64,000 bases of DNA, taken from assembly GCF_011753055.1 (NCBI RefSeq), contig NZ_VWWJ01000003.1, positions 186,001 to 250,000 on the forward strand. Reading direction: 5' to 3'. This DNA comes from Burkholderia sp. Ax-1719 (GTDB lineage Bacteria; Pseudomonadota; Gammaproteobacteria; Burkholderiales; Burkholderiaceae). The notes under the pieces were generated by a model. That model was not told where the DNA came from. It saw only the letters and a list, made by a program, of their open reading frames with translations, and searched no databases. Below are positions 39,817 to 49,121 of the stretch, piece after piece (position 1 is the stretch's first letter; each line of letters opens with the position of its first letter). The position numbers were made by a program, and so were the translations under genes.

Positions 39817-41136
39817 TCAGGCCGAGGCTTCTGCCTTGCCGTACTTGCGCGCGACGTAGTCGCTCACGATCTGCTGGAACTCTTCGGCGATGCGTTCGCC
39901 GCGCAGCGTCTTGACCTTTTCGCCGTCGATAAAGACCGGCGCGGCGGGGTTCTCGCCCGAGCCCGGCAGGCTGATGCCGATGTTCGCGTGCTTCGATTCG
40001 CCCGGACCGTTGACGATACAGCCCATCACCGCGACGTTCATGGTTTCGACGCCCGGATACGACTCGCGCCACACCGGCATCTGCGCGCGCAGATAGCCCT
40101 GGATATCCGAAGCCAGTTCCTGGAACAGCGTGCTGGTCGTGCGGCCGCAACCCGGGCAGGCGATGACCATCGGCGTGAACGAGCGCAGGCCCATGGTCTG
40201 CAGGATTTCCTGGCCGACCACCACTTCGCCCGTACGCGGACCACCCGGTTCGGGCGTAAGCGAGATACGGATGGTGTCGCCGATACCTTGTTGCAGCAGC
40301 ACCGACAGCGCCGCCGTCGAAGCGACGATGCCCTTCGAGCCCATGCCGGCCTCCGTGAGGCCCAGATGCAGCGCGAAATCGCAACGCTTCGCCAGTTGCT
40401 GGTACACGGCGATCAGATCCTGTACGCCGCTGACCTTGCACGACAGAATGATCTTGTCGCGGCCCAGACCGAGTTCAACCGCGCGTTCCGCCGAGCCGAT
40501 GGCCGACTGGATCAGCGCTTCGTACATCACGCTCTGCGCTTCCCACGGCACGCTGCGCGCCGCGTTTTCGTCCATCATGCGCGCGAGCAGGTCCTGATCC
40601 AGGCTGCCCCAGTTCACGCCGATACGCACCGGCTTGTCGTACTTGATGGCCGCTTCGATCATCTGCGCGTACTGCGTATCGCGCTTGGCGCCCTGGCCCA
40701 CGTTGCCCGGATTGATACGGTATTTCGAGAGCGCTTCCGCACACGCGGGGTGATCGCGCAGCAGCAGGTGACCGTTGTAGTGGAAGTCGCCGACGAGCGG
40801 CACCATCACGCCCATGCGGTCGAGCTGGTCGCGCACGTGCGGCACGGCCGCTGCGGCTTCCGGCGTGTTGACCGTGATACGCACGAGTTCCGAGCCGGCC
40901 TGCGCGAGTTCCTTGATCTGGATCGCGGTACCGATCGCGTCGGCGGTATCGGTATTGGTCATCGACTGCACGCGCACCGGCGCGTCGCCGCCGATGGTCA
41001 CCAGTTGACCGCCCCAGCGCACGTGCACGGCGTGCGACTTGCGGCGCAGCGCGTGGCCGCCGAGGATCGGTTCATTGGACACGATCTGACTATTGCTGGT
41101 CGGGGATTGCGTTTCGCTTTGCATCGAAAAACCCAT
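39817..41136 (-). CDS. ispG: 4-hydroxy-3-methylbut-2-en-1-yl diphosphate synthase (flavodoxin)
   Basis: A 439-residue iron-sulfur enzyme of the MEP isoprenoid pathway, which reductively opens methylerythritol cyclodiphosphate to HMBPP. The substrate region is [20 protein letters not shown] near residue 55. The 4Fe-4S ligands are in [11 protein letters not shown] (two Cys) and [10 protein letters not shown] (one Cys) near the C terminus. It is longer than the E. coli enzyme (372) owing to an inserted segment and an N-terminal stretch, as in other beta-proteobacteria. The ATG at 41136 has GAGG at 5-nt spacing; ATG 41124 is an alternative. It sits between rodZ and hisS. Confidence 0.96.
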   Translation of the reverse strand: MGFSMQSETQSPTSNSQIVSNEPILGGHALRRKSHAVHVRWGGQLVTIGGDAPVRVQSMTNTDTADAIGTAIQIKELAQAGSELVRITVNTPEAAAAVPHVRDQLDRMGVMVPLVGDFHYNGHLLLRDHPACAEALSKYRINPGNVGQGAKRDTQYAQMIEAAIKYDKPVRIGVNWGSLDQDLLARMMDENAARSVPWEAQSVMYEALIQSAIGSAERAVELGLGRDKIILSCKVSGVQDLIAVYQQLAKRCDFALHLGLTEAGMGSKGIVASTAALSVLLQQGIGDTIRISLTPEPGGPRTGEVVVGQEILQTMGLRSFTPMVIACPGCGRTTSTLFQELASDIQGYLRAQMPVWRESYPGVETMNVAVMGCIVNGPGESKHANIGISLPGSGENPAAPVFIDGEKVKTLRGERIAEEFQQIVSDYVARKYGKAEASA

Positions 41137-41259
41137 TTACACCTCGCGCGCGCCACCGCTCACAACGAACGGCTACGCTGCGCGAATTGAAAAAGCGTCG
41201 CGGCCGGCAAACTCATCTTCGCCGGCCGCAACGCATGCCATGTCTCTATCTGGGCAACA

Positions 41260-42411
41260 TCAGGGCAGCACGAAGCGCGCGACATTACCGCGCGCCGACG
41301 CGTACTTCGCCGCGTCAACCGGCTGACCGTCGAGGGTCATCGACTCGATGCCGGCCTTGTTGCCCACCGTTACCTTCAGCGGTCCCACTCCGGTGATTTC
41401 ACGGGCGTCGCTGCCGTGAACCAGTCCGGAGAAAACCTCCTTACCGTCCTTCTGGCGCACGCTGACCCAGGTGTCCTGCGTCACGCGAATCGCGAACGTC
41501 GAGGTATCGCCTGCCGCCGCCACGGGTGCCGAAGCGCCCTGCGCAACCGCTGCTGGCGCGCTGGCAGGCTGCGCCTGCGCCACGACTGCGCTGGCTGCCT
41601 TCGGCGCTGCGCTGGCTGCTACCGCAGGCGCAGCCGGTGCGGCCGATGCCGCCTGAGCCGTCGTCTGCGCCGTTTGTGTCGTCTGCGCCGCGCTGGCCGC
41701 GCCTTCGACGCCGGCCTGATCGTTAGCCGCCGCCGCTTGTGTCGTTGCCTGCTCTTCCGCGTCCGACGCGCCGGCCACCGCACCGGCGGTCTGGCCTTCA
41801 GTCACCGTCGCCGACGAAGCGCCGCTCGCCGTGCTGCTGCCAACGCCATTGGCCATCGACTTGATGCGCGCGAACCACGCCGACGAATCGCCGCTATTGG
41901 TGTGCCACATGCCAATCGCAATCACCGCGATGACGACGATCGCCACACCCCAGAGCCACGATGCACGACGACGCGGCGCACGCACGCCGCCACCACCGCC
42001 AAGCGAGAGCGACACACGGCCGCGCGGCAGATCGGCGCCCGCCGAGGCCGGCATCGACAGATCCTGCGGCGTCTCGCCGCGCTCACGGCGCAGCGCCTGC
42101 GTGAACGGCGCCGGATCGGCACCCAGCAGCTTCGCGTAGGCACGCACCACGCCCATCGCGAACGTGGCGTCGGGCAGATGGCTGATATCGCCAGCTTCGA
42201 GTTCGCGCAGCTTCGGCACCGCTACCTTCAGGCGCGCCGAGACATCCTCAACCGACCAGCCCTTCGCCTGGCGCAGCTGCGCGAGGCGCGCGCCCACTGC
42301 GCCGAGCGTCTCAGGCACGGCCTGCACCGGCGACGGCGCACTCTCGTGTGCCGAACGGCCTGCGTTGGTCTCTGTCCCGTCTGTCCCGAAAGGGTGCTGC
42401 GGCTCGCTCAT
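41260..42411 (-). CDS. rodZ: cell-shape protein RodZ-like (helix-turn-helix, DUF4115)
   Basis: A 383-residue bitopic membrane protein. An N-terminal Xre-type helix-turn-helix (LAQLRQAKGWSVEDVSARL, near residues 45-100) faces the cytoplasm, where RodZ contacts MreB. One membrane helix (WLWGVAIVVIAVIAIGMW, ~165-183) follows. A long Ala/Gln/Ser/Thr-rich periplasmic linker leads to a C-terminal DUF4115 beta domain (FAIRVTQDTWVSVRQKDG onward). RodZ links MreB to the wall-elongation machine. The ATG at 42411 matches the family start. It lies in the usual rlmN-rodZ-ispG-hisS order, after a 230-bp gap from rlmN. Confidence 0.88.
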   Translation of the reverse strand: MSEPQHPFGTDGTETNAGRSAHESAPSPVQAVPETLGAVGARLAQLRQAKGWSVEDVSARLKVAVPKLRELEAGDISHLPDATFAMGVVRAYAKLLGADPAPFTQALRRERGETPQDLSMPASAGADLPRGRVSLSLGGGGGVRAPRRRASWLWGVAIVVIAVIAIGMWHTNSGDSSAWFARIKSMANGVGSSTASGASSATVTEGQTAGAVAGASDAEEQATTQAAAANDQAGVEGAASAAQTTQTAQTTAQAASAAPAAPAVAASAAPKAASAVVAQAQPASAPAAVAQGASAPVAAAGDTSTFAIRVTQDTWVSVRQKDGKEVFSGLVHGSDAREITGVGPLKVTVGNKAGIESMTLDGQPVDAAKYASARGNVARFVLP

Positions 42412-42641
42412 CCCAAAGTCCTTGCGTCGATTCTTTTCTAACCTGCGACCGGCGGGCGCAGCGCGCCCCGTCCCGAATCGCAGACCGTTTATAACAAAAT
42501 GCGCGGCCTCTGTGCCGCATCCGATCGCTTCTGCAACGTTTCTTGTCAAGCTGCCGTCAGCGCTGCGTACCCCCGCGCAGTCGCTACGGCCGGGCGCTGT
42601 CCAAACCTTCAGCGCCCTTCAGTGTCCGTCCGCCTTCCCGC

Positions 42642-43802
42642 TCAATGCTGGACCGGCCGCACTTCGATGACCTTCTGGCCCGCGCGCTGGGTACGCTCGG
42701 CCAGACGCGTGCGGTCCTTCACCTCGCCGGCGAGCTGGCCGCAGGCCGCGTCGATATCGTCGCCGCGCGTCTTGCGGATGGTCGTGACCACGCCCGCATC
42801 CATCAGAATCTGCGAGAAACGCTTGATCTGCTCGTTCTTCGAACGCAGCAGACCCGATTCCGGGAACGGATTGAACGGGATCAGGTTGAACTTGCACGGC
42901 ACGTCGCGCGTGACGGCGAGCAGCTGGCGCGCGTGCTCTTCCGTGTCGTTGACGCCGTCGAGCATGCAGTACTCGAAGGTGATGAAGTCGCGCGGCGCCA
43001 CCTTGAGATAGCGCTGGCACGCCGCCATCAACTCACGCAGCGGATACTTGCGGTTGAGCGGCACGAGTTCGTCGCGCAGCGCGTCATTGGGCGCGTGCAG
43101 CGAGACAGCGAGCGCCACCGGAAGATCTGCGCCGAGGCGGTCCATCATCGGCACCACGCCCGAGGTCGACAGCGTGACGCGACGGCGCGACAGGCCGTAG
43201 GCGTTGTCGTCGAGCATCAGGCGCATTGCGGGTACGACCGCGTCGTAATTGAGCAGCGGCTCGCCCATGCCCATCATCACGACGTTCGTGATGACGCGCT
43301 CGCCCTTGCCTTCACCGCCGTTGGCGCGGCCGCCGGCCTCGCCCAGCAAGGCGCGCTGGGCGAATTCCGCCATGCGCAGCTGGCCGATGATTTCGGCGGT
43401 GGTGAGATTGCGGGAAAAACCCTGCTTGCCGGTGGAACAGAACCGGCAATTGACTGCGCATCCCGCCTGCGACGACACGCACAACGTGCCGCGCGATTCT
43501 TCGGGGATGAACACGGTTTCGACCGCGTTGCCGTTACCAACGTCCACGAGCCATTTGCGCGTGCCGTCGGAGGAAACGTTGTCGGAAATGATATCGGGCA
43601 TGCCGATCGTGGCGCGCCCTTTGAGCTTCTCGCGCAGCGATTTGGCCAGATCCGTCATGCCGTCGAAGTCGGCGGCATTGTATTGGTGAATCCAGCGCTG
43701 AAGCTGTTTGGCGCGAAACGGCTTCTCGCCCAGGCTTTCGCAATATGCGACGAGCCCTTGGGCGTCGAGATCGAGAAGGTTGACGGTGGAGCTGCTCGTC
43801 AT
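42642..43802 (-). CDS. rlmN: dual-specificity 23S rRNA/tRNA methyltransferase RlmN
   Basis: A 386-residue radical-SAM enzyme that makes 2-methyladenosine at 23S rRNA A2503 and tRNA A37. The CxxxCxxC cluster is in [20 protein letters not shown] near residue 120. [12 protein letters not shown] near 205 and the [14 protein letters not shown] segment are family marks, as is the C-terminal [17 protein letters not shown] with a catalytic cysteine. An Ala/Gly insertion ([16 protein letters not shown]) lies near residue 170. The ATG at 43802 is preferred; five codons upstream another start exists. It is preceded by ndk (141-bp gap). Confidence 0.96.
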   Translation of the reverse strand: MTSSSTVNLLDLDAQGLVAYCESLGEKPFRAKQLQRWIHQYNAADFDGMTDLAKSLREKLKGRATIGMPDIISDNVSSDGTRKWLVDVGNGNAVETVFIPEESRGTLCVSSQAGCAVNCRFCSTGKQGFSRNLTTAEIIGQLRMAEFAQRALLGEAGGRANGGEGKGERVITNVVMMGMGEPLLNYDAVVPAMRLMLDDNAYGLSRRRVTLSTSGVVPMMDRLGADLPVALAVSLHAPNDALRDELVPLNRKYPLRELMAACQRYLKVAPRDFITFEYCMLDGVNDTEEHARQLLAVTRDVPCKFNLIPFNPFPESGLLRSKNEQIKRFSQILMDAGVVTTIRKTRGDDIDAACGQLAGEVKDRTRLAERTQRAGQKVIEVRPVQH

Positions 43803-43943
43803 GTCGAATCCTGCCATTTCAGTGCGAGAGCGCGCTCACCGCCGGTTTTGGAAATGCCCTGAGGCACAACCTCTGCCGGGCGGTAAGCGTGATCGCCGTT
43901 CGCGACCTTATGCTACTGTGAACTGCCGCTTACCGCGCGTTGA

Positions 43944-44369
43944 TTAACGCGAGTAAACGTTGACTTCCGGGAAGAAGAACGCGATTTCAACGCGTGCCGT
44001 TTCCGCTGCGTCCGAACCGTGGACTGCGTTTGCATCGATGCTGTCTGCGAAGTCAGCGCGGATCGTGCCCTTTTCCGCCTTCTTCGGGTCCGTTGCGCCC
44101 ATCAGATCACGGTGCTTCAGGATGGCGTTTTCGCCTTCCAGCGCCTGGATCACGACCGGACCCGAGATCATGAATTCAACGAGGTCCTTGAAGAACGGAC
44201 GCTCTGCGTGAACAGCATAGAACTTCTCTGCGTCAGCGCGCGAGAGTTGGACCATGCGCGAGGCAACGATCTTCAGGCCAGCGTTTTCGAAGCGGCTGTA
44301 GATCTGACCGATCACGTTCTTTGCCACTGCGTCCGGCTTGATAATCGACAGGGTGCGTTCGATCGCCAT
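43944..44369 (-). CDS. ndk: nucleoside diphosphate kinase
   Basis: A 141-residue enzyme of exact family length that transfers the gamma phosphate of ATP to NDPs. [18 protein letters not shown] opens the fold, and [16 protein letters not shown] near residue 113 holds the active-site histidine that is phosphorylated. The ATG at 44369 has GGAG upstream. It is the first gene of the minus-strand run down to 26.9 kb and has a good extended -10 promoter at 44416-44424. The opposite side of the 305-bp gap leads to the BI-1-like gene. Confidence 0.98.
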   Translation of the reverse strand: MAIERTLSIIKPDAVAKNVIGQIYSRFENAGLKIVASRMVQLSRADAEKFYAVHAERPFFKDLVEFMISGPVVIQALEGENAILKHRDLMGATDPKKAEKGTIRADFADSIDANAVHGSDAAETARVEIAFFFPEVNVYSR

Positions 44370-44415
44370 AAAAACTCCAGAAAATTAAGAGGTTACAGGT
44401 CCAAATGAATCCGCA

Positions 44416-44424
44416 ATTGTAGCA
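44416..44424 (-). promoter_or_regulatory. extended -10 promoter of ndk (TGCTACAAT)
   Basis: TG-C-TACAAT on the minus strand, 46 bp before the ndk ATG. Extended -10 elements can work without a strong -35, and none is clear here. The 305-bp divergent gap (44370-44674) holds no gene; an alternate open frame across it is a coincidence of composition. Confidence 0.55.
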
Positions 44425-44674
44425 TGTTCCCATGTATGATTGCGATTGAACCCTGTTAGGCCGGATAACCGGCCCGCATCGCGCGCAAAACGGCGCAAAA
44501 GCCGCGCCGCCGGGGCTTTCAGCGGAGTTTAAGAATCCCGGCATACGCTCTGTCACGATAGCTCAAAGCGTGTGGCAACCCGTTGAAACTCTGGAGCGCC
44601 GCGCATATCTTACGAGGAGCGGTACGCGCATGAGCCGCGCGCCGCGAACCACGCGTCTCACGCAAGGAGAAAGC

Positions 44675-45373
44675 ATGAACGAGTATCCCTACAACTTCGG
44701 CCGCGGCGGCAGCGTCACCTCGGCGGAGACCCGCAACCGCGTACTGCGTAACACCTACTGGCTGCTCGCGCTGTCGATGGTGCCGACCGTGCTCGGCGCG
44801 TGGGTAGGCGTCACCACGGGCTTCTCGCTTTTCGCCGCCACCAGCCCCGCCATGAGCCTGCTCGCGTTTTTCGCGATCGCTTTCGGCTTCATGTTCGCCA
44901 TCGAGCGCACCAAGAACAGCTCCGTCGGCGTGTTCGTGCTGCTGGGCTTCACGTTCTTCATGGGCCTGATGCTCTCGCGCCTGCTGTCGTTCATCCTCGG
45001 TTTCTCGAACGGCCCGTCGCTCATCATGCTCGCCTTCGGTGGCACCGGCGTGATTTTCGCCGCGATGGCCACCATCGCCACGGTCAGCAAGCGCGACTTC
45101 TCGGGTCTCGGCAAGTGGCTGTTCATGGGCGTGATCGTGATCCTGCTCGCCAGCGTCGCGAACATCTTCCTGCACCTGCCCGCGCTGATGCTCACAGTGT
45201 CCGTGATGGCCATCGTGATCTTCTCGGCTTACATGCTGTTCGACGTGCAGCGCGTCGTGAACGGCGGCGAGACCAACTACATCTCGGCCACGCTCGCGAT
45301 CTATCTGGATCTGTACAACGTGTTCACGAATCTGCTGGCGATCCTCGGCATTTTCGGCGGCAACCGCAATTAA
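44675..45373 (+). CDS. Bax inhibitor-1/YccA family membrane protein
   Basis: A 232-residue protein with seven predicted membrane helices, starting after a short polar N terminus (MNEYPYNFGRGG). The family marks are NTYWLLALSMVPTVLGAWVG, then the C-terminal VFSAYMLFDVQRVVNGGETNYI-like stretch whose Asp is the pH/Ca2+ sensing residue in BsYetJ. In E. coli YccA is an FtsH substrate that protects jammed SecY; hflK/hflC, encoded nearby, act on the same protease, but a link here is inference. The ATG at 44675 has an excellent AAGGAG site. It is a single gene closed by the terminator at 45409-45442. Confidence 0.9.
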   Translation: MNEYPYNFGRGGSVTSAETRNRVLRNTYWLLALSMVPTVLGAWVGVTTGFSLFAATSPAMSLLAFFAIAFGFMFAIERTKNSSVGVFVLLGFTFFMGLMLSRLLSFILGFSNGPSLIMLAFGGTGVIFAAMATIATVSKRDFSGLGKWLFMGVIVILLASVANIFLHLPALMLTVSVMAIVIFSAYMLFDVQRVVNGGETNYISATLAIYLDLYNVFTNLLAILGIFGGNRN

Positions 45374-45408
45374 GCCCTGAAGGGTCGAATCGCTCCTTCC
45401 AGGCAAAC

Positions 45409-45442
45409 AAAAAGCCCATGATTTTCGTCATGGGCTTTTTTT
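45409..45442. terminator. bidirectional terminator between the BI-1-like gene and the MBL-fold gene
   Basis: AAAAAGCCCATGA pairs perfectly with 45428-45440 around a TTTTCG loop, with T runs on both strands. It sits between convergent stops at 45373 and 45473. Confidence 0.92.
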
Positions 45443-45472
45443 CGTCCTGTGAGTGGCAAGCCTTGCCGAAGG

Positions 45473-46249
45473 TTACAGCGCCAGCCAGTCGAATCCCTCA
45501 GCCTGCGTTGCCACCCCGATTTCCGTAGCCGCGTTGCCCAGCACCGCCGCCATCGCCGCATGCGCCAGTTCCGGCGTGTTGTTCTGCTGGCTCAGATGCG
45601 CGGCAATCAGATGACGCAGCTTCGAACGGTCGAGCGCCGCGAGAATCTCACCCGCTGCGTCGTTGTTCAGATGCCCATAGGCGCCACTGATCCGCGCTTT
45701 GAGCGACGCCGGGTAGCGGCTCGTCGACAGCATATCGAGATCGTGATTGCATTCGAGCACCAGCGCATCGCAACCGCTCAGCACGGCGTTGATATGCGGC
45801 GTCGATTCGCCCACGTCCGTCAATACGCCTAGCCGGCTCGCACCATCGCTGAACACGAACTGCAGCGGCTCGCGCGCATCGTGCGGCACCGTGTAAGGCA
45901 ACACACCCAGTTCGCCGATTTCGACGCTTTCGTCGCCCCACAGCACATTGAGTTCGACGCCCGCAGCATCGTCGGCGCCGACCGCGCGGGCCGTGCCCCA
46001 GCTCATGTAGAGCGGAATCGACCAGCGGCGCGCCAGCGTCAGCGCGCTGCCAATATGGTCGCTGTGTTCGTGGGTAATGAGGATCGCGCTCAGGGTGTCG
46101 GCGGCGAGGCCCGCTCGCACGAGCCGCCGCTCCACTTCCTTCGCGGAAAAACCGCAGTCGAGCAGCACGCGCGTGGGCGTCGCGCCGCCGCCTGCTTCTA
46201 CCACCAGTGCGTTGCCTTCGCTACCGCTACCAAGGCTCGCAAACCGCAC
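45473..46249 (-). CDS. MBL-fold metallo-hydrolase, YycJ/WalJ-like
   Basis: A 258-residue metallo-beta-lactamase-fold protein. RFASLGSGSEGNALVVEAG starts the fold, and ILITHEHSDHIGSAL near residue 60 is the HxHxDH metal site. LECNHDLDML and AAHLSQQNN carry further metal ligands. The SLGSGSxGN start is typical of YycJ/VicX-type proteins, which have been linked to DNA processing and wall control in Gram-positives; the role in proteobacteria is not established. It begins with GTG at 46249, only 7 bp after the bamC stop, so it is probably translated with bamC. dapA is upstream in the same run. Confidence 0.88.
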   Translation of the reverse strand: MRFASLGSGSEGNALVVEAGGGATPTRVLLDCGFSAKEVERRLVRAGLAADTLSAILITHEHSDHIGSALTLARRWSIPLYMSWGTARAVGADDAAGVELNVLWGDESVEIGELGVLPYTVPHDAREPLQFVFSDGASRLGVLTDVGESTPHINAVLSGCDALVLECNHDLDMLSTSRYPASLKARISGAYGHLNNDAAGEILAALDRSKLRHLIAAHLSQQNNTPELAHAAMAAVLGNAATEIGVATQAEGFDWLAL

Positions 46250-46256
46250 GGCCGGA

Positions 46257-47399
46257 TCAGTTCAGTTGCGCGTGCAGCGCGGTCACGATGCGCTGCGCGT
46301 CCGACGAGGTATCGACCTGGCCGTTCTGGTCGAGCACCGCGACCTGGGTTTGGGTATCGCCCTTCGCGCGCACGGCGACGAGGAATTCCGGACCCTGCTT
46401 CGTGCTGTCCTTCTTCGGGTTGTAGAACAGCTTGCCGAACAGGCCGTCACCCTTGAGTTCCTGCATCGAATCCGCGTAGCGCACGTAGTAGATGCCCTTC
46501 GAGCGGTCGCGGTTGTCCACCGTGAAGTTGGTGCGGTCGAGCGCGAGACCCACACGCAGCCAGGCGCTGTCGAACGATTCCGGCAGATCGAGCGTCGTAC
46601 CGTCCGAACCGGCCGCCACCTTCGCCGCCACCGACGACGGACGTGCATCCGTCAGCAGTTGCTTCGACTGCGCGTCGGTCAGGCCGAACTTCTGCATGAT
46701 TTTCGCCAGGAACGCGGCTTCGAGGGCCGGATCGCGCGGACGCTCGACCCACTTCGAACCGGTCTTGTCCTGGCCCGTCAGCACTTCTTCCATCGCGCTA
46801 TGCGTGACGGAAATATCGGTCTGGCCGTCCGGACCGCGCGACACCAGCGTGCGGAAGCGGTCGCGCGTGCCCGACGAGTACGCGAAATCGATCACGCGGC
46901 CGATCGTGCGGCGGAACCAGTCGTCCGGAATGTTGGCGCGGTTTTCGGCCCAGTCCGTCGTCATGATGCCGGTGGCCGGCGAATTGGTCGTGAGCGTGAA
47001 ACCGCTTTCCGACCAGAATTCCGTCAGCTGCGGCCAGACGTCGTCCGGCGTGCGGCCGTCGACCACCAGCCAGCGGTGATCGCCGTCACGCTCGACGTGC
47101 ATGCCCAGCGGATCCTGCGCGCCCGGCACGCCCAGCGTGGCGTTGCCCGCGCTCGTGACGGTGCGCTGCGCGGCGCCGCCCAGCGTGAGCGTCGGGGCCG
47201 GCGCGACGTACTTCTGGCCGCCAGGCGCCGACGACAGATCCTGCGGCACGGCCAGCGGCGGTGCGCTCGGCGTGTCCTTGTAGTTGACGCGATCCGACGC
47301 GAACATGTCGTTCAGCGACTCGCAGCCAGCGAGCGAACCGATTGCGAGCGCCAGCACCGCCATGCGGGTTGCGTGGAGGGAAAGAGCGGAACGTTTCAT
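46257..47399 (-). CDS. bamC: outer-membrane assembly lipoprotein BamC
   Basis: A 380-residue lipoprotein with lipobox LAGC (Cys26). An unstructured stretch after the cysteine (SDRVNYKDTPSAPPLAVPQDLS) is the segment that binds BamD. Two helix-grip domains follow (for example RWLVVDGRTPDDVWPQLTEFW and LDLPESFDSAWLRVGLAL). BamC is an accessory part of the BAM complex. The ATG at 47399 follows a GAAGG site. It is directly downstream of dapA (97 bp), the dapA-bamC order known in E. coli (nlpB) as well. Together with bamB, two BAM lipoproteins lie in this window. Confidence 0.92.
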   Translation of the reverse strand: MKRSALSLHATRMAVLALAIGSLAGCESLNDMFASDRVNYKDTPSAPPLAVPQDLSSAPGGQKYVAPAPTLTLGGAAQRTVTSAGNATLGVPGAQDPLGMHVERDGDHRWLVVDGRTPDDVWPQLTEFWSESGFTLTTNSPATGIMTTDWAENRANIPDDWFRRTIGRVIDFAYSSGTRDRFRTLVSRGPDGQTDISVTHSAMEEVLTGQDKTGSKWVERPRDPALEAAFLAKIMQKFGLTDAQSKQLLTDARPSSVAAKVAAGSDGTTLDLPESFDSAWLRVGLALDRTNFTVDNRDRSKGIYYVRYADSMQELKGDGLFGKLFYNPKKDSTKQGPEFLVAVRAKGDTQTQVAVLDQNGQVDTSSDAQRIVTALHAQLN

Positions 47400-47496
47400 G
47401 TGGACCTTCGTAATACGGGAACGCTAAGCCTTGAACTGCCGAAGTCTGTCAGCGGTTGGGCGATGGCGACGTCGATTGAAAATGCGGCGCGTCGGC

Positions 47497-48402
47497 TTAG
47501 CCGATCAGGCCGGCCTCGCGCAGCGCCGAGCGCACCACGTCGTGGTAACGCGCGTCGAGCGGCGTGAGCGGCAGACGGATACCGCCTTCGATGCGGCCGA
47601 GTTCCTGCAGCGCCCACTTCACCGGAATCGGGTTCGATTCGATGAACAGGTTCTTGTGCAGCGACAGGAGATTCAGGTGAATCTCGCGCGCCGTCTTCAC
47701 GTCACCGGCGATGGCGGCCTTGCACAGGTCGCTCATCTGACGCGGCGCGACGTTGGCGGTCACCGAAATATTGCCGTGGCCGCCCAGCAGCATCAGCGCG
47801 ATCGCGGTGGGATCGTCGCCGCTGAAAATCTTGAAGCCTTCCGGCGCGTGCTTGATGAGGTGCGCGGCGCGGTCGATATTGCCCGTCGCTTCCTTCACGC
47901 CGACGATGCCCGGTACCTGCGCCAGACGCAGGATCGTTTCGTTCGCCATATCGGCGACGGTGCGGCCTGGCACGTTGTACAGGATCACCGGCAGATCGAC
48001 CGATTCGGCGATCTTCTTGAAGTGCAGGTACTGGCCCTCTTGCGTGGGCTTGTTGTAGTACGGCACCACCTGCAGCGAAGCCTGCGCGCCAACTTCCTTC
48101 GCGTGCTTCGTGAGTTCGATGGCTTCGGCGGTGGAGTTGCCACCCGCGCCCGCGATGATCGGCATGCGGCCGGCGGCGTGCTCGACCGCCGTTTTGACCA
48201 TCAGGATGTGTTCTTCGACGTCCAGCGTAGCGGATTCACCGCTCGTGCCGACCACGACGAGGGCATCCGTCCCCTCTTCGACGTGCCAGTCGATCAGTTT
48301 GCGGAAGGCCGGCAGATCGAGACTGCCGTCTTCGTGCATGGGGGTGACGATCGCGGGAATGCTGCCGCCAAGCTTGATGCCGTCCTGAGTGCCGTTAGCC
48401 AT
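47497..48402 (-). CDS. dapA: 4-hydroxy-tetrahydrodipicolinate synthase
   Basis: A 301-residue class I aldolase that condenses pyruvate with aspartate semialdehyde in lysine and diaminopimelate synthesis. [19 protein letters not shown] starts the barrel, [15 protein letters not shown] near residue 45 binds pyruvate, and the Schiff-base lysine lies in [11 protein letters not shown] near residue 165. [14 protein letters not shown] contributes the catalytic tyrosine. Length is normal. The ATG at 48402 has a TACAAT -10 box at 48436-48441, inside the end of the gap behind the methyltransferase gene, so dapA-bamC-MBL may be a separate unit. Confidence 0.97.
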   Translation of the reverse strand: MANGTQDGIKLGGSIPAIVTPMHEDGSLDLPAFRKLIDWHVEEGTDALVVVGTSGESATLDVEEHILMVKTAVEHAAGRMPIIAGAGGNSTAEAIELTKHAKEVGAQASLQVVPYYNKPTQEGQYLHFKKIAESVDLPVILYNVPGRTVADMANETILRLAQVPGIVGVKEATGNIDRAAHLIKHAPEGFKIFSGDDPTAIALMLLGGHGNISVTANVAPRQMSDLCKAAIAGDVKTAREIHLNLLSLHKNLFIESNPIPVKWALQELGRIEGGIRLPLTPLDARYHDVVRSALREAGLIG

Positions 48403-48435
48403 GAAACGTCAAGAAAATGAGTACGTTAAACCGCG

Positions 48436-48441
48436 ATTGTA
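48436..48441 (-). promoter_or_regulatory. putative -10 box of the dapA promoter (TACAAT)
   Basis: TACAAT on the minus strand 34 bp before the dapA ATG, starting 6 bp past the methyltransferase stop. The -35 would lie within that gene and is not recognisable. Confidence 0.4.
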
Positions 48442-48446
48442 GCGGA

Positions 48447-49118
48447 TTAGGCGGTCAGAACGTAACGCGATACGGGTAGTACCTTAGACGTCTGTGTATG
48501 ACCGGGTATTTCCGATTCGGCTTCCGACCCTGCGATCGCCGTTCGGGCAGGAGGATTTGCCGCTGCGGCGGGCGTTTCGCGCACGGCGCAGATGCGCTGC
48601 ACGAAGGCTTCGCGCGGATGGGCGATAAAGCCGTCCTGATAGGCGATCACGCGCAGCGCGGGCGCGCAGACCGCCAGCAACTCACCCGGCGCCAGCAGGA
48701 ACGCGGGGTTCGACGGCTTGCCCACCGTCTCGTTGCCTTGCGCGAAAGTTTCGTAAATAAGCACGCCGCCTGGCGCGAGTGCATCGAGCAGGCGCGGCAT
48801 CAACGGACGATGCAGATAATTTGTGACAACGATAGCGGCGAAGCGCGCGTCGTCGGGCAACGGCCAGGGTGCGCCTTCGAGGTCGCACTCTAATACGCCG
48901 ATTCCCGGTATGCCGTTCAGCGTGGCGAGCGCGGCGGCGTCGCGATCGAGCGCGGCCACCGGATGACCGCGCTGCGCCAGCCAGCGCGCGTGGCGGCCCG
49001 CGCCCGACGCGAGGTCGAGCACCGTGCCGCCCGGCGCGATCAGGTGCGCCCACTGGCGCACCCATTCCGACGGCTCACCCACTCCATGCATTGCGTGCGT
49101 GGCCTGGTCCATCGACAT
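48447..49118 (-). CDS. class I SAM-dependent methyltransferase
   Basis: A 223-residue Rossmann methyltransferase. Motif I is TVLDLASGAGRHARWLAQRG near residues 33-52, with the acidic residue of motif II in AALDRD. ECDLEGAPWPLPD is motif III, and IVVTNYLHRPLMPRLLDALAPGGVLIYETF resembles TehB-like thiopurine/tellurite methyltransferases. Substrate unknown. The last ~45 residues are Ala/Pro-rich and may be disordered. The start is the ATG at 49118, three bases after the trpS stop; ATG 49112 is an alternative. It is the third gene of the M50-trpS-methyltransferase cluster. Confidence 0.85.
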   Translation of the reverse strand: MSMDQATHAMHGVGEPSEWVRQWAHLIAPGGTVLDLASGAGRHARWLAQRGHPVAALDRDAAALATLNGIPGIGVLECDLEGAPWPLPDDARFAAIVVTNYLHRPLMPRLLDALAPGGVLIYETFAQGNETVGKPSNPAFLLAPGELLAVCAPALRVIAYQDGFIAHPREAFVQRICAVRETPAAAANPPARTAIAGSEAESEIPGHTQTSKVLPVSRYVLTA

Positions 49119-49121
49119 GCC

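Noticed and set aside
38347..41190. Antisense open frame of 947 codons across hisS and ispG (similar long antisense frames oppose mutS, tex, dinG and pyrG)
   Set aside because: High GC at third codon positions removes stop codons from one antisense frame. The sense genes are fully conserved families, and the antisense products are Arg/Val/His-rich with no domain.
44233..44556. Minus-strand frame with paired cysteines (CARCG...CYNCGF) over the ndk start
   Set aside because: The zinc-ribbon look comes from a frame overlapping real ndk and its promoter. There is no ribosome site and no conservation signal expected.
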